Positions 9,284 to 20,190 of a stretch of DNA of 34,585 nt are shown one piece after another. The translations under genes were made by a program, and so were the position numbers. The notes beneath the pieces were generated by a model, which searched no databases, was not told where the DNA came from, and was given only the letters and a program-made list of their open reading frames with translations. The number at the start of each line of letters is the position of its first letter. Position 1 is the stretch's first letter. The stretch is from Brachionus koreanus (taxonomy: Eukaryota; Rotifera; Eurotatoria; Ploima; Brachionidae), in contig PJRA01000216.1 in assembly GCA_016987375.1 (NCBI GenBank), forward strand, positions 560,440 to 595,024. The letters run 5' to 3'.

Positions 9284-9835
9284 CAGTGGTGATTTGATAT
9301 AAGGATCCTTGGTAAATTTACGCAAATTTATGTAAATTTGTGTGTGAAAAATGGTAATTTGATTATTTTTTACGTAAAACAAGAATTGTAAAAATTGGTA
9401 AATTAACTATAATTTACACAATTTTACGTAAAATTTAGTTAATTTAGCATTTTTTGCGTTAATTTATGTTAACTTCAAATATGCCAAAAAAATTTCTAAC
9501 TTTGCTGTTTTTCATAAAATTTTGATTAAAAATATTATTTTGTCTAGCAAAAAAATTTTTTTTTCAAAATTTAATTCTTTACCATTTTTTACGTAAAAAT
9601 TGGTAATAAACAAAAATTTCACTGGTAAAAACGAATAAGATTTGTAATAAAAAACTTTTATTTTTTGTTTTTTACCAATTTTTTACCAAAAAATACCAGT
9701 AAAAATTTTTTTGCTAGACAAAATAATATTTTTAATCAAAATTTTATGAAAAACAGCAAGGTTTGAAATATTTTTGACATCTTTTTTGGCAATTTGCGTA
9801 AATTTACCAAGGATCCTTATATCAAATCACCACTT
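9284..9835. mobile_element. Fold-back MITE with 44-bp perfect terminal inverted repeats
   Basis: Bases 9285-9328 and 9791-9834 are perfect reverse complements. They begin AGTGGTGATTTG and include GGATCCTTGG. With one more base on each side the element would read TA-CAGTGG...CCACTT-TA, the TA target duplication expected of Tc1/mariner-type elements. A second pair of arms lies inside (9481-9561 with 9700-9780, a few mismatches), so most of the element can fold on itself. The left arm holds an extra ~150 bp rich in TTACGTAAA-like strings. It encodes nothing, so it must be moved by another element's transposase. Confidence 0.85.
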
Positions 9836-10279
9836 TATAAAAGTAGAGATAGAGAATGAATTTTTGGGTACAGAGTCTGTTACATAAAATATCTTATAAA
9901 AATTTTTAAATTAATAAAAAAGTGAAATATAACACGACCCTTCCAAGTTGGCCGTTTTCTGAACTAAAAAGCCTCATTGCGTTTAAGAAAAAAAACAAAG
10001 ATGAAATTTTATTCATTTTCAATATAATTATTCATTCATTTTTCACAATAAGCTATTCTATAGTATTTATTTATTCCAAAAAAATGCTTAATTTATTTTA
10101 ATATTTATTTTTGAAACTATCAAATATTAATCATATCTCGGAGCAAAAATCCCTGATTTTAAAAGTTAGGTAGAAGCTTATAAAATATTATATATATTAG
10201 GAGAGTCAAAAAATTTTGCTTTTATTATAACATTTTTTAATTTATGTATAATTCATATATATAAAACATCATGATCAAT
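9836..10279. other. AT-rich spacer
   Basis: Nothing recognisable on either strand. Confidence 0.5.
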
Positions 10280-10560
10280 AGCCTTTAGTCATCTATCAGC
10301 GAGTAATTCAATTTTTCTCAAATACAATTCACGACTATTGGAGCCCAAAAGTCAAAAAACTTACAATACCCTTCATCAACTTGGTCTTGGTTAGTTAAAT
10401 GGCGTTCTCTAAGAAAATGAGCTACTGAGCGAAAAACTGATTATCAGGCGGAGAAATATCTGGGCTAAATGGTGGATGAAGAAGAAGTTTGATTAACGCA
10501 CATCATTCTGGTCGAGAATAGCTAGTGCACTTCATCCTTTCTTCCTCTAATGGGCCTTTT
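10280..10560 (-). pseudogene. Mariner-type transposase remnant
   Basis: On the minus strand, frames in order give a piece DQNDVR (near 10530), then LLHPPFSPDISPPD (about 10490-10440), then, after a shift, DQVDEGYCKFFDFWAP (about 10400-10350). This is the order of the mariner catalytic end: the DNARPH-like block, the LPHPPYSPDLAPxDY block, and the tail with an FFxSR-like segment. Several frameshifts and stops make it dead. No terminal repeats or N-terminal helix-turn-helix can be found. It is near the 552-bp MITE, but no sequence link between the two is visible. Confidence 0.7.
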
Positions 10561-11253
10561 TTCCAATAATGACGTAACTGCACCAAAATTTCAAAGTTTT
10601 CATTTTAAAAATTTTTTTAGAATCAAATAAACAAAGAGTTTGACATAGTATTCTGAAGAACATTGAACGCCGTTTATTTAACATATAACATATTACTTTA
10701 ACATTTTACTTTAAGTTTTAGAATTATAAAGATTCCAATAAAAATTCTTTAATAATATCGGTAGAAATGTATTCTTTATTTGAAAGTAACTAGAAATTTT
10801 CTATTGTCTTATAAACAATTACATTTTAAAGAAAATTTTTAAAAGAAAGAATGAAGAAAGCTAGCCTTTTGAAACATCGAAAAGAAAATTAAAAAAATTT
10901 GAAAATTCAATTTTCATTTTTTGTCATTTTAATAAAAAAATTAATTGAAACTTTTATTTTTTTAAAAATATTTAATGCATCATCTTCTATTAAAATTAGC
11001 TTTGTTAATTGAAAACTATTTTGAAAAAATTTTTCTGTCAGCTAAATGCCTATATTCATCAATAAAGGCACTAAATTTAAAGGTATTTAAAATTTATGGC
11101 GACAAACGCCTAGAAATTTTCTCCCTAATCATTCTTTATTTTATTTTACGATTAAGATTAAAATTAGAATTTAAATTAATTTATTTTTTTAAAATATTTT
11201 ATCTTTGAATATTTTTGTAAGTATCCCGGTCTTTTAAACTATTCGCTATTTCG
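10561..11253. other. Spacer downstream of the ATP synthase gene
   Basis: No supported gene; a 77-codon plus-strand frame at 10975-11208 is low-complexity F/I/K/L. Confidence 0.5.
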
Positions 11254-11259
11254 TTTATT
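11254..11259 (-). terminator. Likely polyadenylation signal of ATP synthase subunit O
   Basis: AATAAA on the minus strand, nine bases after the stop codon. This would give a very short 3' UTR. Another AATAAA-like site farther down could be used instead. Confidence 0.4.
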
Positions 11260-11267
11260 CTCGTGGC

Positions 11268-12159
11268 TTACAATGTTTCCTTGACCAAATTGCTAAAGGT
11301 TTTTAGTTTTGAAGATATAGACAAATCAATATATCGATCGCCTAATTCTACAACCATTCCACCGATCAAAGATGGATCAACTCTGGTCTCTAATTGTAGA
11401 GTATTTCCCTTTTTAACAAATGTTTGCAATACAGTTTGCAATTCTTTCATTTCGTTAGCATCTAATTTCTTAGCAGTGGTTACTTTGGCTTGTACTTCAC
11501 CTCTATGAGCTCTCATCAAAGTTTCAAAGGCTTTGGCAACACCTTGCAAACGGCCCAATCGACCATTCTCAGCCAAAACACCTGGGAACAAATACATGAA
11601 AACAAAAAAAATTGAAATAAACAAATTACTTAAAGTATTGACAGTAACCTTGTTGGCGTTTTTCTTAACAGCCAATTCATTCACTGCATCTATTTTAAAT
11701 TTTTAAAGAATTTAAAAAAAAAACAATGCTGATTTATCTACTTTGTCTTTGATCTTTAGTCAATAGAGGATTTCTTAAAAGATCGTTTAAACCTTTTTCT
11801 TTGTTGAAAGTATCCTAAAACTTTAAATTAGCTAATTTCTTTGATTTTTGGTTAGCTCACCAAAATAGATTTGAAATCTTTGTCTACTGCATCAAGAGAT
11901 TTTTGTTTTACTGCTGCAGAATAAATGGCATGGGCATATCGACCCTCAAGTCCGTATAATTGAATTGGTAAAGACTTTTGAATAGAAATTTTTTGATAAT
12001 TAAAATTGAATTTTTGTTGACTATATTTACGTTTCCACTAGCTTGAGGAGCAGATGTTGAAAGACTTCTGATTTGTCCCTATTTTAAAAAAAATAAAAAA
12101 AAAAATTATTTTTTTCTAAAATTTACTCCAATAATTCCACAAAATCGACGGTTAGCCAT
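11268..12159 (-). CDS. ATP5PO: ATP synthase subunit O, mitochondrial (OSCP)
   Basis: The oligomycin-sensitivity-conferring protein joins the F1 head to the peripheral stalk of mitochondrial ATP synthase. Six exons on the minus strand splice in frame: 12159-12127, 12078-12031, 11974-11861, 11814-11742, 11689-11630 and 11581-11268. They give 213 residues, the usual OSCP length. The first ~27 residues are basic and serine-rich (MANRRFCG...IRSLSTS), a mitochondrial presequence. Then come the conserved [34 protein letters not shown] and [13 protein letters not shown] blocks. The introns are 46-56 nt. The last one (11582-11629, 48 nt) has no stop and keeps the frame, so a naive reading would insert 16 hydrophobic residues before LAENGRL; the family alignment favours splicing. 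An acceptor-like CATTATAG 20 nt before the ATG may be a 5' UTR intron or spliced-leader site. Confidence 0.93.
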
Positions 12160-14082
12160 GTTTTTTGCTTGATTTAAATCTATAATGACAAAAAAATCTG
12201 AATTAAAGGTGCTATCTACCTAACGATCTATGTTCTCTTTAATTTTGAATATAATCTTAAATTGCATGTTATATTATTCAATAAACATACGTTTAATTCA
12301 AATAATAATATTTCTTTGGCGTCTGTAGCGTCGAATTTTGTTTTATAATTTTAAATTTTCAAAAATGCATAGTTAAATATGAGCATCTGAATTAGATTGA
12401 AGCGTGTGTTTTGATTGCAATTCATAGTGCAAAAGCTTGGTTGCAAATTTAATTTAAACTTATTTTAAATTATTTTTTGTCTGATTTTAAACAGAAAAAA
12501 GATTTCATAGACTTTTTATTTTTAAAAATATTTTTTTTCAAATATCAGATTTTCTTAAACTAAGTAAGTGTAATGAAAAAATGGCTACGCTGTGTGATAA
12601 ATTGTGATAATTTATGCTTAGATTTTCATCTAAATTGGTTTATAGATAAATAAATATGGGCATTTTTCAAAACATTAGGAAGCTGTTTACTTAAGCTGCA
12701 GGAAATAATTTTAATCTAATAATGGATCAAAATGTAGATCTGATTTGAATTACATTTAGATAAAAAGTTTATTTTATTTTTGCAAGGGCGTATTTTCTAA
12801 TTTTTTTTATATTTTGTTGAGCTAATTTATTAATCGTAAATTTAACAATTTAATTATAATCGAATTTTTAGATTTTCTTATCAGCTCGTCTACTATGGTT
12901 TAAATGCACCATAGCAAATCAATAAATTAACTTAAAACATGTTATTGTGTGACACATTTTTATCGCACATAAATTTAGCTGGTTATTTGGGTTAATTTGG
13001 AAGATAAAAGGTGAATAGAGAAAATAAGTAACAAAAAAAAGCTAACATGTGAATTTACATGTTGGATAAGAAAAAATCAATGCTTATTTTTGCGTAGTTT
13101 TAAAGGTCAATTAGAAATTTTATCTATTGGAAATCTTATGCTTCATGTAATTTAAGCATAAAGCCATTTATTTTTTTTATTAATTTAAAACATAATTTGT
13201 TGGTACATGAAAATAAATTTTGATTATTTCAAAATTCTTGAAATTTAAAAAACGAATAAAACCAGAAAAATTGTTTAAATAGATCTTTAAAAAGTAAAGT
13301 GTTTTTTTCTAAAATTTTAAAGGCTTTTAATTAATCGTACTTTACAATTTCTCATATTAATTGATTTAAATTAAACTTAATTCAAGCTTTTTTTTTTAGC
13401 AATTTTTTAATTTTTTTAAATGTTAGACATTTTGTTACTATTTAATTATACGATATTTTAGCAGTACATATTATTTTATTTTAAATCAAAATATTAAGAG
13501 GAGATACAGTTTTATTTTTATTAATATCTATTTTTAGTTTTGGTGTAGAATTTTTTTGTTGAATTGTTCATAATTTTATTTTTAAAATCAAAACAGATGC
13601 AACAATTGAACCTTAAAATAAGGATGGATAGACTGTAAAAAGGTTAAGTTGATGAGTTGAGTTGATTTGAATAAAAAACTTTTGATCAAATTTTATCTAA
13701 AAGTCGTAAAAAAAATTTAATCCAATTTATTAATTCATAATTTAATTAAAAAATTTCAAAATTTTTATGTCACTTTATTTATAACTAATTAAAAGTTAGA
13801 TGTTTAGTTTACAAATTTAAATAGTTTGTGACAGAAATTATAATAATAAAATAGTTTAAAGAAAATGAACAAACAAATGAAAAAAATAGCGAAAACCTAC
13901 AATTTTTTTTAAATAAGACGTGAGCTCTAAAAATTATTTTGCCAAGTCTAAAAACCTTTTGATTTTTTTTATATCAACACAAAAACGAAACTATAAATAA
14001 TAAAGCATTTGCATTTAATTATAATTTACATTTTTGTTTTCAAGATAGACTAAAAATTTAATTTTTCAAATTTTAATAAACC
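12160..14082. other. Divergent intergenic region
   Basis: This 1.9-kb AT-rich stretch separates two genes that point away from each other, so it should hold both promoters. No TATA box, repeat, RNA gene or coding remnant could be singled out. TTTTGTTTTCAAG ending at 14044 is a good splice-acceptor sequence 38 nt before the GPATCH11 ATG and may mark a 5' UTR intron or spliced-leader addition. Confidence 0.45.
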
Positions 14083-15377
14083 ATGTCACGAAAAAATCAA
14101 CAAGGCTGGAACAGTGGCTCTGATGAAGACGACTATATGTCAGATAAAATATTAAACCAAATGTTAGTTTTTCAATTTTGTTGAGTTTTGTTATTTTCTA
14201 TAATTTTTTTTTCAAGAGAAGACACGCGTCCAGGCTTGGTATTTAACAGAGAAACAGCCCGACGGTATGAAATTGAGAAAAAGACCGAGATGAAAAATAA
14301 ACAAAACCGGCAATTGCCGGTTAAAGAATTGGAAGAAATTAAGCGAAAAGAGGCTCTCGAAGCTTCTTCCTTAAAGCCCGAGAACAAAGGTTTTAATTTA
14401 ATGCTAAAAATGGGCTACAAATCAGGCCAAGCTCTAGGAAAATCTGGCACAGATTCGAATAACAAACTGTTGGAGCCGATTCCGGTTGAAATTAAAACAG
14501 ATCGAGAAGGCCTCGGACAAGCTGCCATAAGAAAACAAAATTTAGAAGAAATTGAAAAACTAAGAGAGAATTTGAAAGCAAATAAAAGACAACTTGAAAA
14601 AAATACCGAGCAGTCCTATCTAAAATTTAAAAGAGCCAAATTTAATTTAAGAAAATTAAGATACAATTTGCACAAGTGTCAGCGTATATGCCACCAATTA
14701 GACTCTTCTAAGGTATTCAGATTTAGTCAAATTAACTTTTATTCAAATTTATTTCTAAGGGTTTAAAAAAACCAGAAATATCATGGTATTGGCCTTATGA
14801 TGTGCTTTCTACTTTAGAACAAAAAGAAAAGGAATCTATTGAGACAGTCAAGCTTGAGAGCCAAGTGGATACTAAAGTTGATTTTATATACACTGAGTCA
14901 GAGCTAGGTCAAAGCTCAAAAAAAGACTATAAAGATGAAATATTGGATAGATCTAAAAGGCAAAAAATTAATTTAAAAAATGTTTTTGAAGAGAGGTTAA
15001 AAAAATTTTTGGAGACTGATAATAGTGCTCTATCCAAGGAAGAAGAAGAAAGTCAGGAAGAATATTTTGAAGATAGAGAATATAACCAACAGGTTCAGAT
15101 AGAAAAAGAGAGAAATGAGGGCGAAGATATGAGTGATATTGATGAGAATGAAAAAGACGATGAAGAAGATGAAGAGGTTTTTTTTGCTTAAAAAAATATT
15201 TTTATTTAATCAAAATTTGATAAAAAGCTAATGGCTAAAAAAATTGATTCTATTTGTTTGTACTTGAGGGAAAAGTACTTGTATTGTGTTTGGTGCGCAT
15301 CGACTTTCAATGATGAGCGCGACATGCTGCAAAATTGTCCTGGATTAAGCGAAAAAGATCACGAAGATGAAGAGTAA
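14083..15377 (+). CDS. GPATCH11: G-patch domain-containing protein 11
   Basis: Four exons splice in frame: 14083-14162, 14217-14712, 14760-15176 and 15228-15377, giving 380 residues. Exon 1 carries the family's acidic DEDDYMSDKI start, followed by EDTRPGL across the first junction. The G-patch (about residues 82-127) reads NKGFNLMLKMGYKSGQALGKSG and goes on to EPIPVEIKTDREGLG. After a coiled, charged segment come CQRICHQLD and WYWP, then a long acidic stretch. The last exon supplies the conserved C-terminus YLREKYLYCVWC with NCPG, where C351, C354 and C368 could bind zinc. G-patch proteins usually activate DEAH helicases; the vertebrate homologue is nuclear and little studied. The acidic linker is longer than in human (285 residues, from memory). 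The third intron has an unusual GTTTTT donor, but skipping it would lose the conserved tail. Confidence 0.92.
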
Positions 15378-16546
15378 TAACTGTACACTGTAAATTAATA
15401 ATTAAAGAGCTGAACTTAAATTGTTTAATTATCTAAGGACTTAAAGTTCGGATTACGAGATATTTTCGTATTATGATTAGTTACCCTTTAGATTATAACT
15501 TTTTTGATTGTGGATCTTTTCGAGTAATTATTTTTTTTTGTACGTAATTCGTTATTGTGTTGAAATAAATTTATCTTCATAAGAATAGAAATATCATCTT
15601 TTTAATCATTATTTAGCTTTAAAAAACTCGACTAATTATTTATGCCTAGAAAAAAAAAAAATAGAACGTAATTCATTAGCCACCACTTAATCTGTCTAAA
15701 CTTGGTTTCTTTAGCCATATTTTTGTGTCGATCAACTGGCTTTAATAATAAAATATTAGTCGATATTTTAAATTAATTTTTTTTTTTCTATTTTAGACAA
15801 GTAAATAGAACAGCTTTATAATTTTCAACAAATGTATTTGGTATTTGTATCCTTTTTTTAAAATATTTATAGACATTTTGTTTTAATTAAAAAAATATAT
15901 ATATAAAAAAGCATAGATTTAAAGGCAATATTTGAATAAACACTCGAATAAATAATTTCAAATTTAAAAAAAAAAAATATTACAATGATTTTTAGTAGTT
16001 TACAAAAATTTAAGAAATAATTAATTTTTTTTTTCAAAAATAAAAGTTATATTTCAAGTGAGTGAATACTCGTAAAAAAATCAAAAAGTTTATTTTTCAA
16101 TTTGAATTGTTTTTCTAAGTCGCGTCAGTCTTATGTAGATCAAATGACAATAAAGCTGAAAAGTCGATATTTTAAATTTATCTTTTTTGTATTTTTTAGA
16201 CTAGAAAATAGGCCAGCTTGATGATTGTTGACATTAAATAAAAATTGGCTTAAGAAATATTTGGCATTTTTTTTCTTCTTTTTTTTTTTTTTAAAAAAAA
16301 AGTAAATTTATAATCAAGATAAAATTAAAAATTATTTCGATAGAAACAAGCATTCTTAAGGTAAATAAAAATTTCAAAAATAGGTATTTCAGGTCTGATT
16401 AAAGACTCTAAATAATTTATATTTGTTATTTTTTCAATTTTATAAAATTATTTTTAGCTTTTCTAAAAGTCAAATCTTTTTTTGAAAAATTTAGATAATA
16501 AAAATATGTAAAATAAAAAAATTTTGCAAAACTAATTAATTCTTAA
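15378..16546. other. Spacer with a diverged direct duplication
   Basis: No gene. AATAAA near 15565 may serve GPATCH11. Two stretches about 415 bp apart (about 15725-15840 and 16140-16255) share AGTCGATATTTTAAATT, a T-run, TTTTAGAC, then AAATAG-nn-CAGCTT and TTxACA. They look like an old tandem duplication upstream of the FRS2-like gene. Confidence 0.45.
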
Positions 16547-17713
16547 ATGGGAAATTGCTCACCGAACCGCTTCGAATCCTATTCATCATCATATTTTGAT
16601 GTATACAATGTAGATGCTCGCTTGTTCAAACACTCAAAAGGCCAGATCCAAGTGACAAACTATTTTCTGATACTTTATCAGAAAAGCTTGGACTCTATTG
16701 AGCAAATAAAATGGCCGTTGAACGGCGTACGCCGCTACGGCTATTACAAAGACATATTTTTGTTTGAATCTGGTCGAAAATGTCCCACAGGCGAGGGTTT
16801 ATTTGCGTTTAAGTGCAACAAAGCAAAGCGCTTGAATGATACACTGCACAAAGTTATATTAAACAACGCTCATAATTTGTGCAATTTGAACCATAACTGC
16901 TTCAGCGCGCCCAATGAATCGAACACATTGTCTGTGATATCCGTGATGAACACGACAGCAAGCACCAATGTGTCAAAAACAAACGAGCCAAGTCTTCCAC
17001 AAAGAAAATCTCAGACCAATCAGACAAATAAAATTCAAGATTCAATTAGTCCGTCAAGTAAAGCATCCACTTGCACCATTCGCCCAAATTCCGCTGAACA
17101 GACAAAAAAACCCGCGCCTGATAGTACCGAAACAAACTCGCCTTATTATGTAAATGATGTTAAAAGCCTTGTGCGCTTGCCACTTAGTTTGTCCTACACC
17201 AGCATGGACGTAAACTCGGTTAATACTACGGTAAATCCTAAAGAAGACGTTGCTAAAAATAAAAGTTTTTATGTAAATATGGAAGAAGTAAATCCGGACA
17301 TTTTACACTTGGCTAGAAAAATAAACAATGACTCAAGCGAAAGCTCAGCATCTTCAAGCTCTAAGAATAAATTGACAGTGCCAAACAGCTCTGCGGCTTT
17401 GTATAAAAAGTTAAACTATGAAAAGTTCAAGAACGCTTTGTCATCGTCATCGACAAAGCTCAATTACATCATTCCTGAACGTTTGAAAATTAATTCCATA
17501 CAGGAGGCTAGTAATGAAAATCTAAAAGACTCGAAACTAGAAAATCTTTTCCAAAATAAAACCATGCAAAATAACAAAAATGAGACAAAATCGCTAGAAC
17601 AGAGTCGAATTGAGTATTGTGTTATTGATCCAAAGAAAACTCCAGCCATTAAATCAAGTGCAAATTTGGTTAAACAAAAGCGTATGGAATATAGCCGTAT
17701 GTCGACTAGATAA
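16547..17713 (+). CDS. FRS2-like PTB-domain adaptor protein
   Basis: One intronless frame of 388 residues. MGNCS at the N-terminus is a consensus for N-myristoylation, with a cysteine for palmitoylation, so membrane anchoring is expected. Residues about 17-110 are an IRS-type PTB domain: FDVYNVD, YFLILYQ, WPLNGVRRYGYYKDIFLFESG and TGEGLFAFKC match FRS2/FRS3, which dock on FGF and Trk receptors and relay to Grb2 and SHP2. The long Ser/Thr/Asn-rich tail carries tyrosine motifs that suit this: YVND (about Y201) and YVNM (about Y242) are pYxN Grb2-type sites, and YVNM also fits the PI3-kinase pYxxM rule. Near the end YCVIDPKKTPAIKSS resembles the YxxID motif of docking proteins. The tail is shorter than in vertebrate FRS2 (about 500 residues). 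Frame and start are clear; orthology within the FRS/DOK/IRS family is inferred from the PTB and the myristoyl site. Confidence 0.85.
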   Translation: MGNCSPNRFESYSSSYFDVYNVDARLFKHSKGQIQVTNYFLILYQKSLDSIEQIKWPLNGVRRYGYYKDIFLFESGRKCPTGEGLFAFKCNKAKRLNDTLHKVILNNAHNLCNLNHNCFSAPNESNTLSVISVMNTTASTNVSKTNEPSLPQRKSQTNQTNKIQDSISPSSKASTCTIRPNSAEQTKKPAPDSTETNSPYYVNDVKSLVRLPLSLSYTSMDVNSVNTTVNPKEDVAKNKSFYVNMEEVNPDILHLARKINNDSSESSASSSSKNKLTVPNSSAALYKKLNYEKFKNALSSSSTKLNYIIPERLKINSIQEASNENLKDSKLENLFQNKTMQNNKNETKSLEQSRIEYCVIDPKKTPAIKSSANLVKQKRMEYSRMSTR

Positions 17714-18518
17714 AAGAAATTTATATAATTTTTTTTTTTAATTTTTATTAATAATTAATTTTTGAATAAATTTGTTTTTATAGTTAAAATTTAAATAAAA
17801 AAGGAATTTAATTTATAATTCAGTGCTTGAAAGACACTTCATTTAGCTTCTATCTTTAGCTTAGAATCATCCACATTGATTAGTTGAATTCTCCAGTTTT
17901 TAAAAATAATCCTCGCTGAGGAATTGATACCTTCTCACTTATAATTCAGGACTTGAAGGACACTTCATCATATTGAGTCGAATAAGACATAACATTTTTG
18001 TTAATTTATGCAGAAAATATATTAATACGATCGTTACATCTTTCCTATTGGTTGGATTATCGAACTAAAAACTTACAAAAGCTTATAAAAAATAAAAGTT
18101 TATTTGTAATAGAAAAAGCTAAATTTTAGAATTTCATTAGTTAAGTATCAAAATTTTAAATTTTTTTAAAGATTGATGTAACTTTGTTTTCTGTCAAAGA
18201 AATTTGCTCTCATGATTTTATAACGAAATTATAAGATCAAAGTTGATAATTTTTTTTTTCAAATTGAATTTCCCAGCATCACAAAATTGACTATTACTTT
18301 GTTAAAATAGAAGAAAAATTTCGAACTTTATCAAAGAGAAAATTAGAGACTGGTGTGAGCTTTAATAATTAATTATCAATTCATGTAACTCCTTATAGTG
18401 ATGGATTCACGTTGCATCTGTTTTAACTTCAAAGACCATTTATAAGCAAGGATTCAAAAAATTAAACAACATAGAGCATTTCTATTCTTGGAACAAAGAA
18501 TCGTTAACAAAACAAAAT
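17714..18518. other. Spacer between FRS2-like gene and Ty3 element
   Basis: Holds AATAAA at 17765-17770, the likely polyadenylation signal of the FRS2-like gene, and the tandem repeat described separately. No second LTR for the adjacent Ty3 element was found here. Confidence 0.45.
17811..17972 (+). repeat. Decayed tandem repeat, ~126-bp period (left side of element)
   Basis: TTATAATTCAG followed by tGCTTGAAAGACACTTCAT occurs at about 17813 and again, slightly changed, at about 17939. Between them is CTCCAGTTTTTAAAAATAATCCTC. The same parts occur in the same order and orientation at 24318-24475 beyond the Ty3/MULE cluster. Confidence 0.65.
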
Positions 18519-19475
18519 TTAACAATTAACCATACATCTGATTAACCTCTGCTTGCTTCTTTGCCATTTCAACATGCTTGATGAATGACTCGATGAAATA
18601 GAATCGTGATAAATTAAGCATATTCTGTACCACATACTTTTAGGAACTACAATTAAGGACTCACCGGTATCGTTTTTCAATTTTAAAACACCATTCTCAA
18701 TGAAAAGCTTAGTAAAATTAATCTCCCAAAATTTTTGATTTTTCGTTTCCTGAATGTTGCTCTCGTCACTTGATTTCACTGCCATTTTAATCAAAGTTAG
18801 CTCTTTATCACCATCTTGTTCCGCAACCCTATCCACATTCACTCTCACTTCCAAAGAATTAACTCGAGCTAATGAGTTCTCATTCAATCTTGACAGTAGA
18901 TCCGCCAAATTGTTGTATTTTCCTGGGCAATACAATATTGTGTGATCAAAATCTTGCAATTTAAGCATGAGCTTGTACAAACGACCATTTGGTTCTTTGG
19001 CTTTGAAGCCCAAATGCCTGGAAGCCCAAACGATAGCAAGCATCTTTTTTTCATTTGTTGAATATTTTTTTTTGGGATTATTTAGTTGTCGACTAGCATA
19101 CGCTATTGGGTGAATAATGCCATCTACCAATTGTGTCAAAACAGCATCAATACCATAATTCGAAGCGTCCGTATAGATGCTAAATTCAAGATCAAAATAT
19201 GGGTACAATAAAATAGGTGACTGCAGAAGCTGCTGTTTCAGATTTTTAAAAGTTTCATCTGCTTCTTTTGTCCACTGAAAAATTACTTTTTCTTTGGTTA
19301 ACTCAAAAAGGCATGCTGCCGTCGTACTAAAATTCGGAATAAATCGACGATAATAAGACATCATACCCAAAAAACGTTTTATTTCTTCCTTTGAAATCGG
19401 TGTAGGCATATTTGCGATCGATTCGGTCTTAGCCTCGTCTGGCTGTAAACCTTTACTCGAAATCTTGTAACCCAA
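18519..19475 (-). pseudogene. Ty3/gypsy RNase H and integrase start, degenerate
   Basis: 318 open codons continue the polymerase after a single stop. The first part completes the reverse-transcriptase thumb/connection (MMSYYRRFIPNFS). RNase H follows with YTDASNYGIDAVL, IAYASRQLN and ATNE-like STNEKKMLAIVWASRHLG. The usual YLYG...TDHxxL segment is missing: ASRHLG runs almost directly into KEPNGRLYKLMLKLQDFD, so an internal deletion has removed a catalytic aspartate. CPGKYNNLADLLSRL follows. After about 65 more residues there is an integrase-like YHDS, after which the frame is wrong and then ends. The rest of integrase and the 3' LTR are not present. Confidence 0.85.
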
Positions 19476-19484
19476 ATAACTCAG

Positions 19485-20190
19485 TTAATCCAATCCAAAA
19501 TTACATTTGGATGGTTTAAGCTTCAGCTTAGCCGCTTCAAATCTTGACAAAATAACCTCTAATCTGTACAAGAGAGATTCAAATTCACTTGAGTAAATTA
19601 TCACATCAATCAAATATACCAAACAGTATTTCCAAGTAAGATTCGTTAGTAATTTATCCATAAGTCTTTGGAACGTTGATGGAGCATTGTTTAATCCAAA
19701 TGGCATTTTTGTAAATTGGTACAATTTTTGATTTGCCACAAACGCAGTCTTCTCTTTGTCATCTTGTGCCATAGGTACTTGCCAATATCCCGTCAATAAA
19801 TCTAGAGCTAAAATGTACTTTGAATGACTCAAAACATCAATGGTATCGTCAATCCTGGGTAATAGATACGAATCCTTAACCGTTACTTCATTTAATTTAC
19901 GAAAATCAATGCCAAATCTAAATTTTTGTATCTCGCCTTTTTGACACTTCTTTTTTACCAAAATAATTGGACTTGCGAACGGACTTTGACTCTCTTAAAT
20001 TACATTGTTTTTCAACATTTCGCCGACTTGACGTTGAACCTCTTTTTGTGCACTTTGTGGAAGCCTGTTTGGTCTCTGTATTATTGGAACAGCGTTGCCA
20101 GTGTTGATTTTATGTTCGGGTTAGTTAACGAGCAAAATTCAGACCACTCAAAAACTTCCTTAAATTTCTCAAATAATTAGAAAATTTGAT
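19485..20190 (-). pseudogene. Ty3/gypsy reverse transcriptase, inactive
   Basis: The longest frame (19961-19485) covers the fingers and palm: RFGIDFRKLNEVTVKDSYLLP, LDLLTGYWQVPM, TAFVANQKLYQFTKMPFGL, NAPSTFQRLMD and CLVYLIDVIIYS. The catalytic YxDD box should read YLDD or YVDD; here it is YLID, so the first of the paired aspartates is lost. The N-terminal part (20190-19962) reads in other frames and contains a stop. The frame ends at a TAA at about 19487, immediately followed by sequence that continues the domain in the same frame (SYLGYKISSKG), which points to a point mutation. Confidence 0.88.

Noticed and set aside
10975..11208. 77-codon plus-strand frame upstream of the OSCP stop
   Set aside because: Hydrophobic low-complexity run in AT-rich DNA and no homology.
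11582..11629. Reading OSCP exons 5 and 6 as one continuous exon
   Set aside because: It would insert [17 protein letters not shown] residues into a conserved region; the GT...CAG borders restore the normal OSCP sequence and 213-residue length.
14172..14387. 71-codon minus-strand frame
   Set aside because: Antisense of GPATCH11 exon 2.
17714..18518. Search for the 3' LTR of the Ty3 element
   Set aside because: No match to TGTAAGATGGGGG or ACCATCGCTTACA here; the element appears truncated.
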